Below are positions 1 through 8,212 of a stretch of DNA of 23,248 nt, in pieces. The DNA is from JAUXIQ01 sp030620925 [NCBI: Nitrospinota bacterium] (lineage in GTDB: Bacteria > JAUXIQ01): NCBI GenBank assembly GCA_030620925.1, contig JAUXIQ010000004.1, positions 1 through 23,248 of the forward strand, given 5' to 3'. The first letter of the stretch is position 1, and each line of letters starts with the position of its first letter. A model generated the notes under the pieces. It ran no database searches, was not told the DNA's origin, and saw only the letters and a list, made by a program, of their open reading frames with translations. The position numbers were made by a program, and so were the translations under genes.

Positions 1-135
1 CGCTTCAACGAATTTGCGGAAGGGATCAAGAACCACTGTATTAAATGTGGTATAGAATACCACTCCGTTACCTCCTCCAACCCCGTGGAAGAATTAGTGC
101 TCAGATACCTGAGACAGGGGCGGCACCTCTATTAG
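1..135 (+). CDS. DUF58 family protein, C-terminal end only (5' truncated by window)
   Basis: The window opens in frame 1 inside a gene. 44 codons can be read to a TAG stop at 133-135. The translated tail (FNEFAEGIKNHCIKCGIEYH, then a hydrophobic/charged end LVLRYLRQGR) matches the usual C-terminus of DUF58 proteins, where a helix with 'G.DY' precedes a terminal 'L..YL..R' helix. DUF58 genes usually sit between a MoxR-type AAA+ ATPase and BatA/BatB-like VWA genes, and a BatA-like gene starts 52 bp downstream here, which supports the call. DUF58 is poorly understood biochemically. It is thought to act with MoxR and VWA proteins in envelope or stress functions. The identification rests on a short fragment plus context. 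Confidence 0.6.
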   Translation, partial: RFNEFAEGIKNHCIKCGIEYHSVTSSNPVEELVLRYLRQGRHLY

Positions 136-187
136 CTCCGCGAGGCGTGGTTCCAAAAGGAGGCAAGCGCCCCTGAAAGGGAAAAAG

Positions 188-2035
188 ATGAGTCTGGCAA
201 ACCCCTGGGCCCTGATATTGCTCTCATTGATACCCATCATCAGTCTCCTCCACACCCGGAGAATGGAGAGGCGCAGCGTACGCGTGTCCGCACTGTTCCT
301 GTGGGAAGAGGTCCTCAGAGAACAGAGCACCGTCACCGGCCTCAAGAAGTTGAACCTGAACCTCCTCCTCTGGCTGCAGATGGCCGCCGTGGCGGCGCTC
401 GCCCTTGGACTTGCGAAACCGCACCTGTTCACGACAGGAATGCCCGCGGGCAGGGTGGTGCTCATCATGGACGTCAGCGCCAGCATGCGCACCCTGGAGA
501 AAGGAGAGGAAAAGTTCACCGCCGCCAAAAAGGCGGCACACGATCTTATCCGGAGGCTCCCCATCGGTGGCGAAATGATGGTGCTGGAGGCCGGCGCCCA
601 AGCCCGGGTGCGGAGCCATTTCACCGACAAGAAGACGGAATTGCACGATATCGTGGAAAGCATGAAGGCCACCGATGAGCCGGGCCGCCTCCATGCCGCC
701 CTGAACCTCGGGTTGTCCTTCCTCCCGGGCAGAGGTACGGTCTATTTCATCACCGACACCGGGGGAACGGGCCGTTCATTCGACCCACCGGAAAAAGCGG
801 GTAGAAAAGTAAAACCGATCATAGTGGGCGGTATCGGAAAAAACATGGGCATCACCCGCATGGCCCTGAGAAAGAACGAGCGAGGAAGCGGCGGCCGGCA
901 ACTGCTGGTCCGGGTACAAAACTTCACGGACCGGCGAACGGAAACCGGATTGACCATCAACTTGAACGGGTCCCCCATGAACCGGCGCAGGCTGGTCCTG
1001 GAAGCAGATTCCACCAACACCTCCATCTTCCCCCTCCCTGCCTCGTGGACCGGAGAAACGCTCGCCACCCTGAACGTTGACGACGACCTCGCCGCCGATA
1101 ACAACGCCTACGCCGTTACATCCCCTTCTCTAGACCTCAGGGTCCTCCTCGTTACCGGCGGCAACTTTTTCCTGGAGAACGCCCTGTCAGCACACCCCGG
1201 CATCAGCGTTACCAGAATAGCTGAGGTCGATGAACGCCTCCTGGACGAGCTGATGGCCGAACACGATATCGCTGTTTTCGACGGGATACCCGGCCCCAAA
1301 CTGCATACGGGAAGCTACCTGGTGATGGGGACATCGGTTAAAGAACCCGCCATCGAGGTAAAGGGCTTCCCTCCCCTTCCCAGGGCGTATCTCGCTATCC
1401 CCGGCCATCCCCTTCTGGAGCATCTGGAGGGCGAATGGCTGCGCGTGGGGAAGGTCTTTAAGGCCAAGCTGCCCGGGGGTGGAGAATTCGTGTTGGGCCG
1501 AAAGGAGGCCCCGCTCATCTACAGCTATTCCTCTCAAAGTCTCAGGCTCGTCTACTTCGGCTTCAGGCTGAAGGATTCCGACCTGGCCCTCACCCCCGCT
1601 TTTCCCATCCTGTTGGCTAACACTATCAAATGGCTGCAGCCGGAAACGGGAGCGGGGGGAAACCGACAGGTGCTCACCGGAGACAGCTATCGAGCCGATT
1701 TCGGCCCCCGGGCGGAGGAAGCGGTTATCGATGGGCCATGGGGAAAATTCACCGTCCCCCTGCATGAGGGGCGTCTCCAATTTCGCCGCGTGAGGCGGGC
1801 GGGTTTTTACAAGGTGAGAGCAGGCGGGAAAGAACACCGCTTCGCGGCCAATCTGTTCGATGAAAAAGAGTCCGACCCCAGGCCCGGGGTCGACGGGCCG
1901 AAATCGACATCCTCCGGCGCCTTTCTTAAAGGGAAACGAGAGGCACTGAACCCCGTCTGGCGCTACCTCCTTCTATCAGCCCTGGCCTTCGTTGCGCTGG
2001 AAACCTTTTTGTTAACCCGAAAAACCGGCTTATAG
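188..2035 (+). CDS. BatA-like VWA-domain membrane protein
   Basis: 615 residues. The N-terminus carries two membrane helices (about residues 5-21 and 60-77) as in the BatA N-terminal domain. A VWA domain follows, whose MIDAS metal-site motif DVSAS is at residues 95-99. After it comes a long periplasmic or cytoplasmic part with an amidotransferase-like fold (RVLLVTGGNFFLENAL) and a C-terminal membrane helix (about 590-609) ending in positively charged residues. VWA proteins of this class bind divalent metal and protein partners and work with MoxR ATPases and DUF58 proteins in the 'aerotolerance' (Bat) type operons. Their exact client is unknown. The start ATG lies after a purine-rich stretch (GGGAAAAAG). 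The next gene starts 1 bp after its stop, so the two are almost certainly cotranscribed. The family is clear; the job is not. Confidence 0.82.
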   Translation: MSLANPWALILLSLIPIISLLHTRRMERRSVRVSALFLWEEVLREQSTVTGLKKLNLNLLLWLQMAAVAALALGLAKPHLFTTGMPAGRVVLIMDVSASMRTLEKGEEKFTAAKKAAHDLIRRLPIGGEMMVLEAGAQARVRSHFTDKKTELHDIVESMKATDEPGRLHAALNLGLSFLPGRGTVYFITDTGGTGRSFDPPEKAGRKVKPIIVGGIGKNMGITRMALRKNERGSGGRQLLVRVQNFTDRRTETGLTINLNGSPMNRRRLVLEADSTNTSIFPLPASWTGETLATLNVDDDLAADNNAYAVTSPSLDLRVLLVTGGNFFLENALSAHPGISVTRIAEVDERLLDELMAEHDIAVFDGIPGPKLHTGSYLVMGTSVKEPAIEVKGFPPLPRAYLAIPGHPLLEHLEGEWLRVGKVFKAKLPGGGEFVLGRKEAPLIYSYSSQSLRLVYFGFRLKDSDLALTPAFPILLANTIKWLQPETGAGGNRQVLTGDSYRADFGPRAEEAVIDGPWGKFTVPLHEGRLQFRRVRRAGFYKVRAGGKEHRFAANLFDEKESDPRPGVDGPKSTSSGAFLKGKREALNPVWRYLLLSALAFVALETFLLTRKTGL

Positions 2036-2036
2036 C

Positions 2037-4634
2037 ATGGAACTGGAAAGACCCTTATACCTTCTTTTATTATTGATCGTTCCGCTCATTTTTTTACTGC
2101 GCTTTCGATACGGCAAAAGATTTTCCGGCAGACGCGAAAGAGCGTCTTTCATCCTCAAGGCGGCCGCCATATCCTTCCTGTCGCTGTCCCTGGCCGGACT
2201 CACCGGAACCGGCGGAGACGTTAAGGTCAACGCCGTTTATGCCGTGGATGTTTCCAGGAGTATGGGCGAAGGGCCTCCGGAAGAATTCCTGAACAAAGTA
2301 TCCCAAGCCACCCGGAGGCACCCTGAGGCGCGCAACGCCGGCGTCATCCTCTTTGGCAGAGGCTCGAAATCCGTCGCCCTTCCCGGACCGGCCGCCGCCA
2401 ATCCAACACCCCCCGAAACCCCTACCGGCGGACCCTTGACCGCAGGGACGGACATCGCCGGTGCGTTGCGGCGGGCTTCCGGCCTTCTCGAGGAAGAGAC
2501 CGTCAATCGGGTAGTCTTGTTCACCGACGGCAGACAGACGGAGGGGGACGCCGCAGCCGCAGCCGAGGCGCTGCGCGCCTTGGGCGGAGAGCTGATAGTG
2601 GTGTCTCCTGAGCGGCCGACGGGCCGAAAAGAAGTGGCCATCGAGGGTCTGCGAGCGCCGGGCAGGGTCAAGGCCATGGAGCCCTTCAAACTGTTAGTCA
2701 CCATAAACAGCGAGGGGCGGGTAGCAGCCGGGCTGGACGTTTTCAGGGACGGGCTGCTCTCCACCTCCCGTGAGATCGAGCTCAGGGCGGGTCTCAACAG
2801 TCTTCAGCTTAAGGACGTGATTGCGGAAGAGGGGTTACACCACTATCGTGCGCTGGTTCGGCCGCCTGAAGACGGCATGGCGGAAAATAACAGCTATGAG
2901 ACCTTCGTGGAGGTGGTTCACAAACCAGTTGTCCTGCTGGTTCACGGGGATGAGGAAGAATCCCGCTTTCTGCTCGAAGCGCTGCACTCTCAGGGGTTCA
3001 ACGTAGTGAGCGGCGGCGCGGAAATGCTACCCACGCGCTATCTTGAGTATACCGGCTACGCGGCCATAATCCTGCAAAACGTCTCCGGCCTCAGCATCTC
3101 CCGGGGTAAAATGGAAATGATTGAGAGGTACGTGAGAGATGCGGGGGGCGGGCTGGCGGTAATAGGGGGAGGTCGGAGCCTTGACCCCGGCTATTACCGC
3201 AGTCCATTGGAAAGGCTGCTGCCGGTTACCCTGGATTCGCCGTCCGAACTGGCCGCACCCGCAGTAGCGCTGGTGCTGGTCATCGACAAGTCGGACAGCA
3301 TGGGCGCCGAGGCGGGGAACACCAATAAACTCGAGCTGGCCAAGCTGGCCTCTTACAACGCCGTGGGATTGATGCGTCCCTTCGACAGGGTGGGCCTTCT
3401 GGCTTTCGACTCGCATCATTTCTGGGCGGTGCCCATGATATGGGCCCGGGAACACCTGAAAGTCGCCCAGAGACTCAGAACCATCACCACCGGCGGCGGC
3501 ACCGATCTCCAACCGGCCCTGAAGGAAGCGTATGACCGGCTCCTGGCGGAAAATTCCGCCATCAAGCACGTGCTCATCCTCTCTGACGGGCTAACCGAAG
3601 ACAGGGGGTTCGATGAGCTGGTAAGGGCAATGGTCTCGGATAAGATAACCGTATCCACTGTGGCCATGGGCCACGACGCCGACGCCGGACTCATGGAGCG
3701 CATAGCCGTAAACGGCGGCGGGCGCTACTATTTCGCCGACGACCCTGAAAATGTTCCCACAATATTTCTAACCGAAACCCTGCTCATCTCCCGCAGGATG
3801 GTTGTGGAAGGCGAAATAACCCCGCTCCCCACCCGGACTCATGACTTCCTGAAAGGTATAGACGTCGCCTCCTTGCCGACCCTGAAAGGATATATCCGCA
3901 CCTACCCCAAAGAGAACTCCCGCATCGTCCTGGTTTCAAACCAGAACGACCCCCTCCTCGTCGACTGGCAATACGGGCTGGGGAAAGTGGCGGTATTCAC
4001 ATCAGACCTCTCCCATGTGTGGGGGGCCGGATGGGTGCGATGGAAAGACTTCGGGAAGTTCGCCGCCCAGCTGGTGCGTAACGTTTCATCCCCTCCCGCG
4101 CCCCATCAAGTGGAACTATCCCACCGGGTGGATAGAAATAAAGGCCGGATTACCGTAGACCTTTACGACCAGGAGGATGAGTTCATGAACCTGATGGCTC
4201 TGAAAGGGAAGCTGATTTCCCCTTACAGCGAGGTTCAGAAGCTGAACTTCACTCAGAGCGCCCCCGGACGATACGATACTGAGTTCAGCGCCGGCCCGCC
4301 GGGACCATACTTCATCAGCCTCTACGGTCGGAGCGGCATCCACAACCTCTCCCCGTACACGGTCGGCTTCGCAGTCCCTTACAGAACCGAATACGCCTCA
4401 TGGGGCGCTGATGTGGAATTTCTGTCGGAACTCGCCGCGGCCGGAGGGGGAAAAGTGGTGAACTTGCAGGAAATGGAGCGGGAAATATACCGCTCTCCAA
4501 CCAGAGGGGGCACTATAGAGCTGTGGCCCTTCCTTGCATTTGTTGCATTAATATGCTATTTCCTGAGCGTCCTGTCGGCGAAATGGCCGTGGTCCGGGCG
4601 AAGTCAGACTCAATCCCAACATCAAGAGCAATGA
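2037..4634 (+). CDS. Double-VWA / glutamine-amidotransferase-like membrane protein
   Basis: 865 residues. Two N-terminal membrane helices (about 6-21 and 38-54) are followed by a first VWA domain with MIDAS motif DVSRS (71-75). An amidotransferase-like domain comes next (about 296-400, starting PVVLLVHGDEEESRFLLEAL and containing GGGLAVIGGGRS), then a second VWA domain with MIDAS DKSDS (417-421) and the downstream TGGGTDL and LILSDG elements. A C-terminal membrane helix lies at about 827-846, followed by a Gln-rich tail. The amidotransferase-like part shows no obvious catalytic Cys nucleophile elbow, so it is probably structural. The arrangement is typical of the large VWA partner next to BatA-like genes. 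The stop TGA overlaps the ATG of the following receptor gene (ATGA), which implies translational coupling. It probably forms a membrane complex with the preceding VWA protein. Confidence 0.82.
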   Translation: MELERPLYLLLLLIVPLIFLLRFRYGKRFSGRRERASFILKAAAISFLSLSLAGLTGTGGDVKVNAVYAVDVSRSMGEGPPEEFLNKVSQATRRHPEARNAGVILFGRGSKSVALPGPAAANPTPPETPTGGPLTAGTDIAGALRRASGLLEEETVNRVVLFTDGRQTEGDAAAAAEALRALGGELIVVSPERPTGRKEVAIEGLRAPGRVKAMEPFKLLVTINSEGRVAAGLDVFRDGLLSTSREIELRAGLNSLQLKDVIAEEGLHHYRALVRPPEDGMAENNSYETFVEVVHKPVVLLVHGDEEESRFLLEALHSQGFNVVSGGAEMLPTRYLEYTGYAAIILQNVSGLSISRGKMEMIERYVRDAGGGLAVIGGGRSLDPGYYRSPLERLLPVTLDSPSELAAPAVALVLVIDKSDSMGAEAGNTNKLELAKLASYNAVGLMRPFDRVGLLAFDSHHFWAVPMIWAREHLKVAQRLRTITTGGGTDLQPALKEAYDRLLAENSAIKHVLILSDGLTEDRGFDELVRAMVSDKITVSTVAMGHDADAGLMERIAVNGGGRYYFADDPENVPTIFLTETLLISRRMVVEGEITPLPTRTHDFLKGIDVASLPTLKGYIRTYPKENSRIVLVSNQNDPLLVDWQYGLGKVAVFTSDLSHVWGAGWVRWKDFGKFAAQLVRNVSSPPAPHQVELSHRVDRNKGRITVDLYDQEDEFMNLMALKGKLISPYSEVQKLNFTQSAPGRYDTEFSAGPPGPYFISLYGRSGIHNLSPYTVGFAVPYRTEYASWGADVEFLSELAAAGGGKVVNLQEMEREIYRSPTRGGTIELWPFLAFVALICYFLSVLSAKWPWSGRSQTQSQHQEQ

Positions 4635-5953
4635 AACAGGTGCACAAACTCCATAAGAGTATTTATATTGCAGCTCTATCAACGGCCCTCACGATCTGTG
4701 CGCCTCCGCCGACAGATGCCGCGTGTCAGGGCTCCAGGGCCCGGGAAGGGGTCTGCGACGATCAGATAAACATCGGTTCCAGCGTTGTCCTCACCGGGCC
4801 TCTGGCCGACTGGGGGAACAGCATCGCCCGCAGAGGCCCCAGAGCATACTTCAACATGATCAACGAGCGGGGAGGCATCCACGGACGAAAGATCAACTAT
4901 ATCATCTATAACGATTCCTACAGGCCGGAGAGAGCGCTGGCCAACGTGAAGAAGCTCATTCAAAAAGACCGCGTCCTCTGCATCCTGTTACAGACGGGAA
5001 CCATCACCACCAGAGTCTCATACAAGTACGTGACGGAAGAGAAAAATGTCCCGTTCATGTTCCCCGCCTCAGGCTCGCATTTCTGGACATCTCCCCTAAA
5101 ACCCAGAGTGTTCCCCCTCTCCCCTTCTTTTTCCATGCAGACCTACATCCTCATAGACTACCTGGTGCTCACCAGGGGATACAAAAAGATAGGGATATTT
5201 TACCAGGACGGCCCCTTCGGCCACGAAATCCTGATACCCGCGATCCAGAGGCTCAAAGACCACGGCCTTAAACCGGCGGGGCAAGAGAAGCTGAAGACTA
5301 ACGAGTTCGAGGTCGGCGGACAACTGCTGAAACTACGCCGCGAGGGCGCCGAGGCGGTAGTGCTGGCAGTGCCTTACAACTTCGCCTTCAGGTTTATACG
5401 AGAAGCCAGGAAAGTGGACTGGAAAGTGCAGATGGGGGGCATAAGTTTAACCGGTCTGCAGGCCCTGCTGACCATGGCACGGGATGCCGCCGTCGGTTAT
5501 GTGAACGTCATGACCGTGCCCCAAGCGCGCTACGCCACCGGTCCGGCCATGGAGGAGTATAGAAGCTGGCTCGGCAAAGAATTCTCCGACGCTGCTTTCA
5601 ACTCCAGCTCGCTCACCGGCTGGTGGGCGGCCAAACTTCTGACCGAAATCCTGCGCCGATCGGGAAGAGACCTTTCGCGGGATAACATGATAAAGGCCGC
5701 GGAGAACATCCGCGGCTATGAAACCGGCATAACCGGCCCCGTCTCCTTTTATCCTCACGACCACTCGGGCACCACCGCCGGATTTATCGCAGTGGCCGTC
5801 CCCACCGAGGGCGGCCCCCCCCGGTTCGTCCCCCTGGGCTCCGGCCCCGCTGAAGGGCCTGCGGCATCGCCCCTGTGGATAAGCTCCTGGGGAAAGTCGG
5901 TGGAGGAGGTAAAGCCCCTGTTCAACTCCTTCAAAAAGTTCACCGACAAATGA
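4631..5953 (+). CDS. Periplasmic ABC-type branched-chain amino acid receptor family protein
   Basis: 440 residues from the ATG at 4631, which overlaps the upstream stop as ATGA. The reading frame is open further upstream to 4523, but that part overlaps the VWA gene and would bury the signal peptide. The N-terminus is a Sec signal (charged MKQVHKLHK, then a hydrophobic run), with cleavage likely after PTDA. The mature part begins like Peripla_BP_6/LivJ receptors (INIGSSVVLTGPLADWG) and has two Rossmann-like lobes, including YKKIGIFYQDGPFGHE. Such receptors bind small ligands (amino acids, carboxylates) and hand them to Liv-type permeases or sensors. No permease or ATPase gene is adjacent, so this is an orphan receptor tied to a VWA operon. 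The ligand cannot be told from sequence. Confidence 0.85.
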   Translation: MKQVHKLHKSIYIAALSTALTICAPPPTDAACQGSRAREGVCDDQINIGSSVVLTGPLADWGNSIARRGPRAYFNMINERGGIHGRKINYIIYNDSYRPERALANVKKLIQKDRVLCILLQTGTITTRVSYKYVTEEKNVPFMFPASGSHFWTSPLKPRVFPLSPSFSMQTYILIDYLVLTRGYKKIGIFYQDGPFGHEILIPAIQRLKDHGLKPAGQEKLKTNEFEVGGQLLKLRREGAEAVVLAVPYNFAFRFIREARKVDWKVQMGGISLTGLQALLTMARDAAVGYVNVMTVPQARYATGPAMEEYRSWLGKEFSDAAFNSSSLTGWWAAKLLTEILRRSGRDLSRDNMIKAAENIRGYETGITGPVSFYPHDHSGTTAGFIAVAVPTEGGPPRFVPLGSGPAEGPAASPLWISSWGKSVEEVKPLFNSFKKFTDK

Positions 5954-5954
5954 A

Positions 5955-6010
5955 GCGTAGGGGCGGGTTTAAAACCCGCCCTATTGGGGCGTATGCAATA
6001 CGCCCCTACC
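5955..6010. repeat. 56-bp double-hairpin repeat, copy A
   Basis: Identical over 56 bp to 6226-6281. It contains two adjacent palindromes. The first has GGGCGGGTTT paired with AAACCCGCCC around one base. The second has GGGGCGTAT paired with ATACGCCCC around GCA. The element ends (GTAGGGGCG and CGCCCCTAC) are also mutually complementary, so the whole unit can fold as one structure. This is the layout of REP/BIME-type intergenic elements. It begins two bases after the receptor gene stop and may also stabilise or terminate that transcript. Confidence 0.92.
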
Positions 6011-6117
6011 CCCTGTTTATCCCGGCGATTTAAGGGATTGTATTCACCCTTTGAACGGGCGATCATCCCGCCACACGCGGGACTTGCCCCTATGACAACC
6101 AACTGGTTACTAGAGTC

Positions 6118-6178
6118 TCCCTCCCTTGACCCCGCCACACGCGGGGCAGGCATGGAGGGATTAAGGGAGGGTGAATAA
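6118..6178. repeat. CCCTCCCTT / AAGGGAGGG bounded repeat, copy 1
   Basis: Starts TCCCTCCCTTGACCCCGCC, has an internal CGCGGGGC hairpin arm and TGGAGGG, and ends TAAGGGAGGGTGA. The ends form a 9-bp inverted repeat (CCCTCCCTT with AAGGGAGGG). A second copy of the same design, in the same orientation, lies at 21274-21337, with identical outer blocks and a diverged centre. Confidence 0.85.
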
Positions 6179-6195
6179 GGGCGCCTGTCCCGCGG

Positions 6196-6237
6196 CCTCT
6201 ACGAATACCAAACCACCAAGGCGCTGCGTAGGGGCGG
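6196..6237. repeat. 42-bp repeat arm, inverted relative to 12031-12072
   Basis: The reverse complement of this stretch matches 12031-12072 at 40 of 42 positions. The unique-looking core reads TACGAATACCAAACCACCAA here. The pair encloses the fabK-type operon, the TonB-like gene and the TPR gene. Confidence 0.88.
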
Positions 6238-6281
6238 GTTTAAAACCCGCCCTATTGGGGCGTATGCAATACGCCCCTACC
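6226..6281. repeat. 56-bp double-hairpin repeat, copy B
   Basis: Exact direct copy of 5955-6010, 271 bp downstream in the same orientation. Sequence identity stops abruptly at both ends, so the boundaries of the duplicated unit are sharp. Its left edge overlaps the 42-bp sequence that recurs inverted at 12031-12072. Confidence 0.92.
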
Positions 6282-6418
6282 TCGCTGATCGCGCCTGTCC
6301 CGCGCACCGCGGGACTACGGAATAAAATTGTTGTAGGCCCGGCGGCTAGCCGCTGTTTGATGACGCCCGAAAGGCGCTTCTGCTGTTGATTAATAAGTCC
6401 CCGCATCGAGCTTTTAGG

Positions 6419-6447
6419 TTGACATCGGGTCCGATTTTCTTTAGTTA
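6419..6447 (+). promoter_or_regulatory. Possible sigma-70-type promoter for the FabK operon
   Basis: A perfect -35 box TTGACA (6419-6424) is followed after 17 bp by a weak -10 (TTAGTT, 6442-6447) inside an AT-rich stretch. It lies about 115 bp upstream of the fabK-type start and just after the repeat zone. The -35 is convincing; the -10 is poor. Confidence 0.33.
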
Positions 6448-6563
6448 TCTAACAATCAGTAACGCCTGGCAATGAGAGGGAGGATAAGTCTATCGGGGAA
6501 TTTTCAGACCGGTAATAGCTCAAGAAGTCCGAAAGCGGACGATCATCAATTCAGGAGTGGAAT

Positions 6564-7508
6564 ATGAAAACGCGAATCACAGAACTGCTGGGAATAAAGT
6601 ATCCCATAATACAGGGCGCCATGGCCTGGGTATCTTACCCCCAGTTGGTGGCGGCGGTCTCCAACGCAGGCGGGTTAGGAATCCTGGCAGGCACCATGTA
6701 TGAACCCGTAGAGCTGAGGAGCGCCATACAGGAGATTAAAAACCTCACGGATAAACCGTTCGGCGTAAACCTGCTGGCAGGGTCTCCGATAATCGAACAG
6801 AACATGGACGTCATCATGGAGGAAAAACCCGTCGCCGTGACCTACGGTATCGGTAATCCTGGAGCCATAATCAAAAAGGTTAAACAGACCGATATCAAAG
6901 CCATTCCGGTAATTCCTTCCGTAAAACATGCCTTGCGGGCGGAGAATGACGGCGCCGACGCCATGGTAATCTCGGGCATGGAAGGCGGCGGGCACGTGGG
7001 TTACATCGGCACCCTGCCCCTGGTCCCTCAGGTGGCGGATGCAGTCAAAATACCCATTCTGGCGGCGGGGGGCATAGCCGACGGTCGCGGGCTGGCCGCT
7101 TCCCTGGCGCTGGGTGCTGAAGGGATACAGATGGGTTCCCGCTTCGTGGTGTGCCAGGAATCGCCGGTGCCTTTGAACATCAAAGAGAAGGTCATGGAGT
7201 CCAAAATTGAGGAAACCGTGATCACGGGAAACATAACCGGCCTGCGCTGCCGGGTGCTCAAGAACAGGCTGGCCGAGGAATTCTTGAAGCTGGAGGAGCT
7301 TAACTCGTCCAAGGAAGTGATGTCCGCTTTCGGCATGGGCAAGATGCGGCAGGCTTTCGTTTACGGGGATGAAGTGGACGGCTCCATAATGATAGGCCAG
7401 GTCTGCGGCTTGATAAAGGGAATACCTACCTGCAAGGAGCTAATGGAAGGGATCGTCCGCGATGCCGAGGAATACCTGGAGCGCGGCCTGGGGTTGATAA
7501 AAAGCTGA
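6564..7508 (+). CDS. fabK: FabK-type FMN-dependent enoyl-ACP reductase (or close nitronate monooxygenase relative)
   Basis: 314 residues, the usual FabK length. The start is set by AGGAG (6553-6557) 6 nt before the ATG. Visible hallmarks are YPIIQGAMAWVS near the N-terminus, SNAGGLGILAG (about 33-43), KPFGVNLL, the catalytic-region motif GMEGGGHVG with His144, and the FMN phosphate-binding part AAGGIADGRG (about 168-177) with MGSRFV. FabK reduces the enoyl-ACP double bond with NAD(P)H and FMN as the last step of the fatty-acid elongation cycle. The nitronate monooxygenases share the fold, but the overall sequence reads more like FabK. An Fe-S protein gene follows 5 bp downstream and then a crotonase, so the substrate may be an enoyl-CoA in a catabolic route rather than enoyl-ACP. 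Confidence 0.85.
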   Translation: MKTRITELLGIKYPIIQGAMAWVSYPQLVAAVSNAGGLGILAGTMYEPVELRSAIQEIKNLTDKPFGVNLLAGSPIIEQNMDVIMEEKPVAVTYGIGNPGAIIKKVKQTDIKAIPVIPSVKHALRAENDGADAMVISGMEGGGHVGYIGTLPLVPQVADAVKIPILAAGGIADGRGLAASLALGAEGIQMGSRFVVCQESPVPLNIKEKVMESKIEETVITGNITGLRCRVLKNRLAEEFLKLEELNSSKEVMSAFGMGKMRQAFVYGDEVDGSIMIGQVCGLIKGIPTCKELMEGIVRDAEEYLERGLGLIKS

Positions 7509-7513
7509 TAACC

Positions 7514-8212
7514 ATGGCTCGGGAAAAGGAAAACTACAGCGAACTCCAGGAACTGGCGGAGAAGTGGGGAGCGGCCCTCTTCGGGGCGGGCGAGGCGGGC
7601 CGGCTGCTGCAATCCTCTCCGCATATGACGCCTGCATTATCTTCCGGGCTGGAAAAGACGATCTCCATGGGGATACTCCTGTCGCGTAAGATACTGGAGG
7701 ACATTCAGGACCACCCCACCAAGCTCTACTTCTACCATTACCGTCGAGTCAACAACGCCCTGGACCAGCTTGCGGTAATCGTTGCCAACCGCATACAATC
7801 CCTAGGCTATCAGGCCCTGCCTGTGCCCGCCTCCCAGACCGCGGACTGGGAGAAGCAGACCGGTCTCGTTTCACACAGGGAGATGGCCCATGCCGCCGGC
7901 CTGGGCTTCAGGGGGCTGAACAGCCTGCTGGTCAACCCCCGCCGCGGGGCCCAGGTGCGACTGGTCACTGTACTCACCGACATGCCGCTCGAGGCCGATC
8001 GGCCCCTGGAGGAAAACCACTGCGCAAGCTGCATGGCCTGCGTGTCCTTATGCCCTGCGGGCGCCATCGGCGAAAGGCCGGAGGATTTCGACCGCTGGGC
8101 ATGCTACGAAAAACTGAAAGAGTTCTCTAAAACACACAACATAGGCCACCATATATGCGGAATCTGCGTCAAGGCCTGCTCCGGCGCGGTCCGAGAGGGG
8201 AGCACGACATGA
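7514..8212 (+). CDS. QueG-like [4Fe-4S] protein with two clusters
   Basis: 232 residues. The C-terminal third carries Cys170, 173, 176 and 180 in CASCMACVSLCP, then Cys197, then Cys215, 218 and 222 in CGICVKAC. These eight cysteines fit two [4Fe-4S] clusters. The preceding part GLGFRGLNSLLVNPRRGAQV resembles the region just before the clusters in epoxyqueuosine reductase (QueG) and reductive dehalogenases. QueG itself is longer and has a cobalamin-binding N-terminal half. This protein is short, so it is a relative with an unknown job rather than QueG. It starts 5 bp after the fabK-type stop without a clear Shine-Dalgarno and overlaps the next gene by ATGA. That context suggests electron delivery to, or maturation of, the neighbouring reductase. 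Confidence 0.72.
   Translation: MAREKENYSELQELAEKWGAALFGAGEAGRLLQSSPHMTPALSSGLEKTISMGILLSRKILEDIQDHPTKLYFYHYRRVNNALDQLAVIVANRIQSLGYQALPVPASQTADWEKQTGLVSHREMAHAAGLGFRGLNSLLVNPRRGAQVRLVTVLTDMPLEADRPLEENHCASCMACVSLCPAGAIGERPEDFDRWACYEKLKEFSKTHNIGHHICGICVKACSGAVREGSTT

Larger units (their letters stand above)
5954..6563. other. 610-bp gene-free intergenic stretch dominated by palindromic repeats
   Basis: No credible gene lies here. Short open frames exist on both strands but are translations of GC-rich palindromes. The stretch holds two copies of a 56-bp element, one arm of a 42-bp inverted repeat, a CCCTCCCTT...AAGGGAGGG element and several small CCCGC-loop-GCGGG hairpins (for example 6067-6081 and 6298-6314). 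The final 150 bp (about 6410-6563) are AT-richer and non-repetitive, and probably contain the promoter and leader of the fabK-type gene. Confidence 0.8.

Noticed and set aside
4523-4630. Longer N-terminus for the periplasmic receptor
   Set aside because: It would overlap the VWA gene by more than 100 bp and place 36 residues before a proper Sec signal peptide; the ATGA overlap start at 4631 is better.
5755-6406. Open frames on both strands giving similar peptides (CIRPNRAGFKPAPT-like) at two places
   Set aside because: They are translations of the 56-bp palindromic repeat. The same peptide appears because the DNA is duplicated, there are no ribosome sites, and the frames cross hairpins.
8155-8208. 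Upstream extension of the crotonase
   Set aside because: It lies wholly in the Fe-S gene; the ATG at 8209 in the ATGA overlap gives the usual crotonase start and length.
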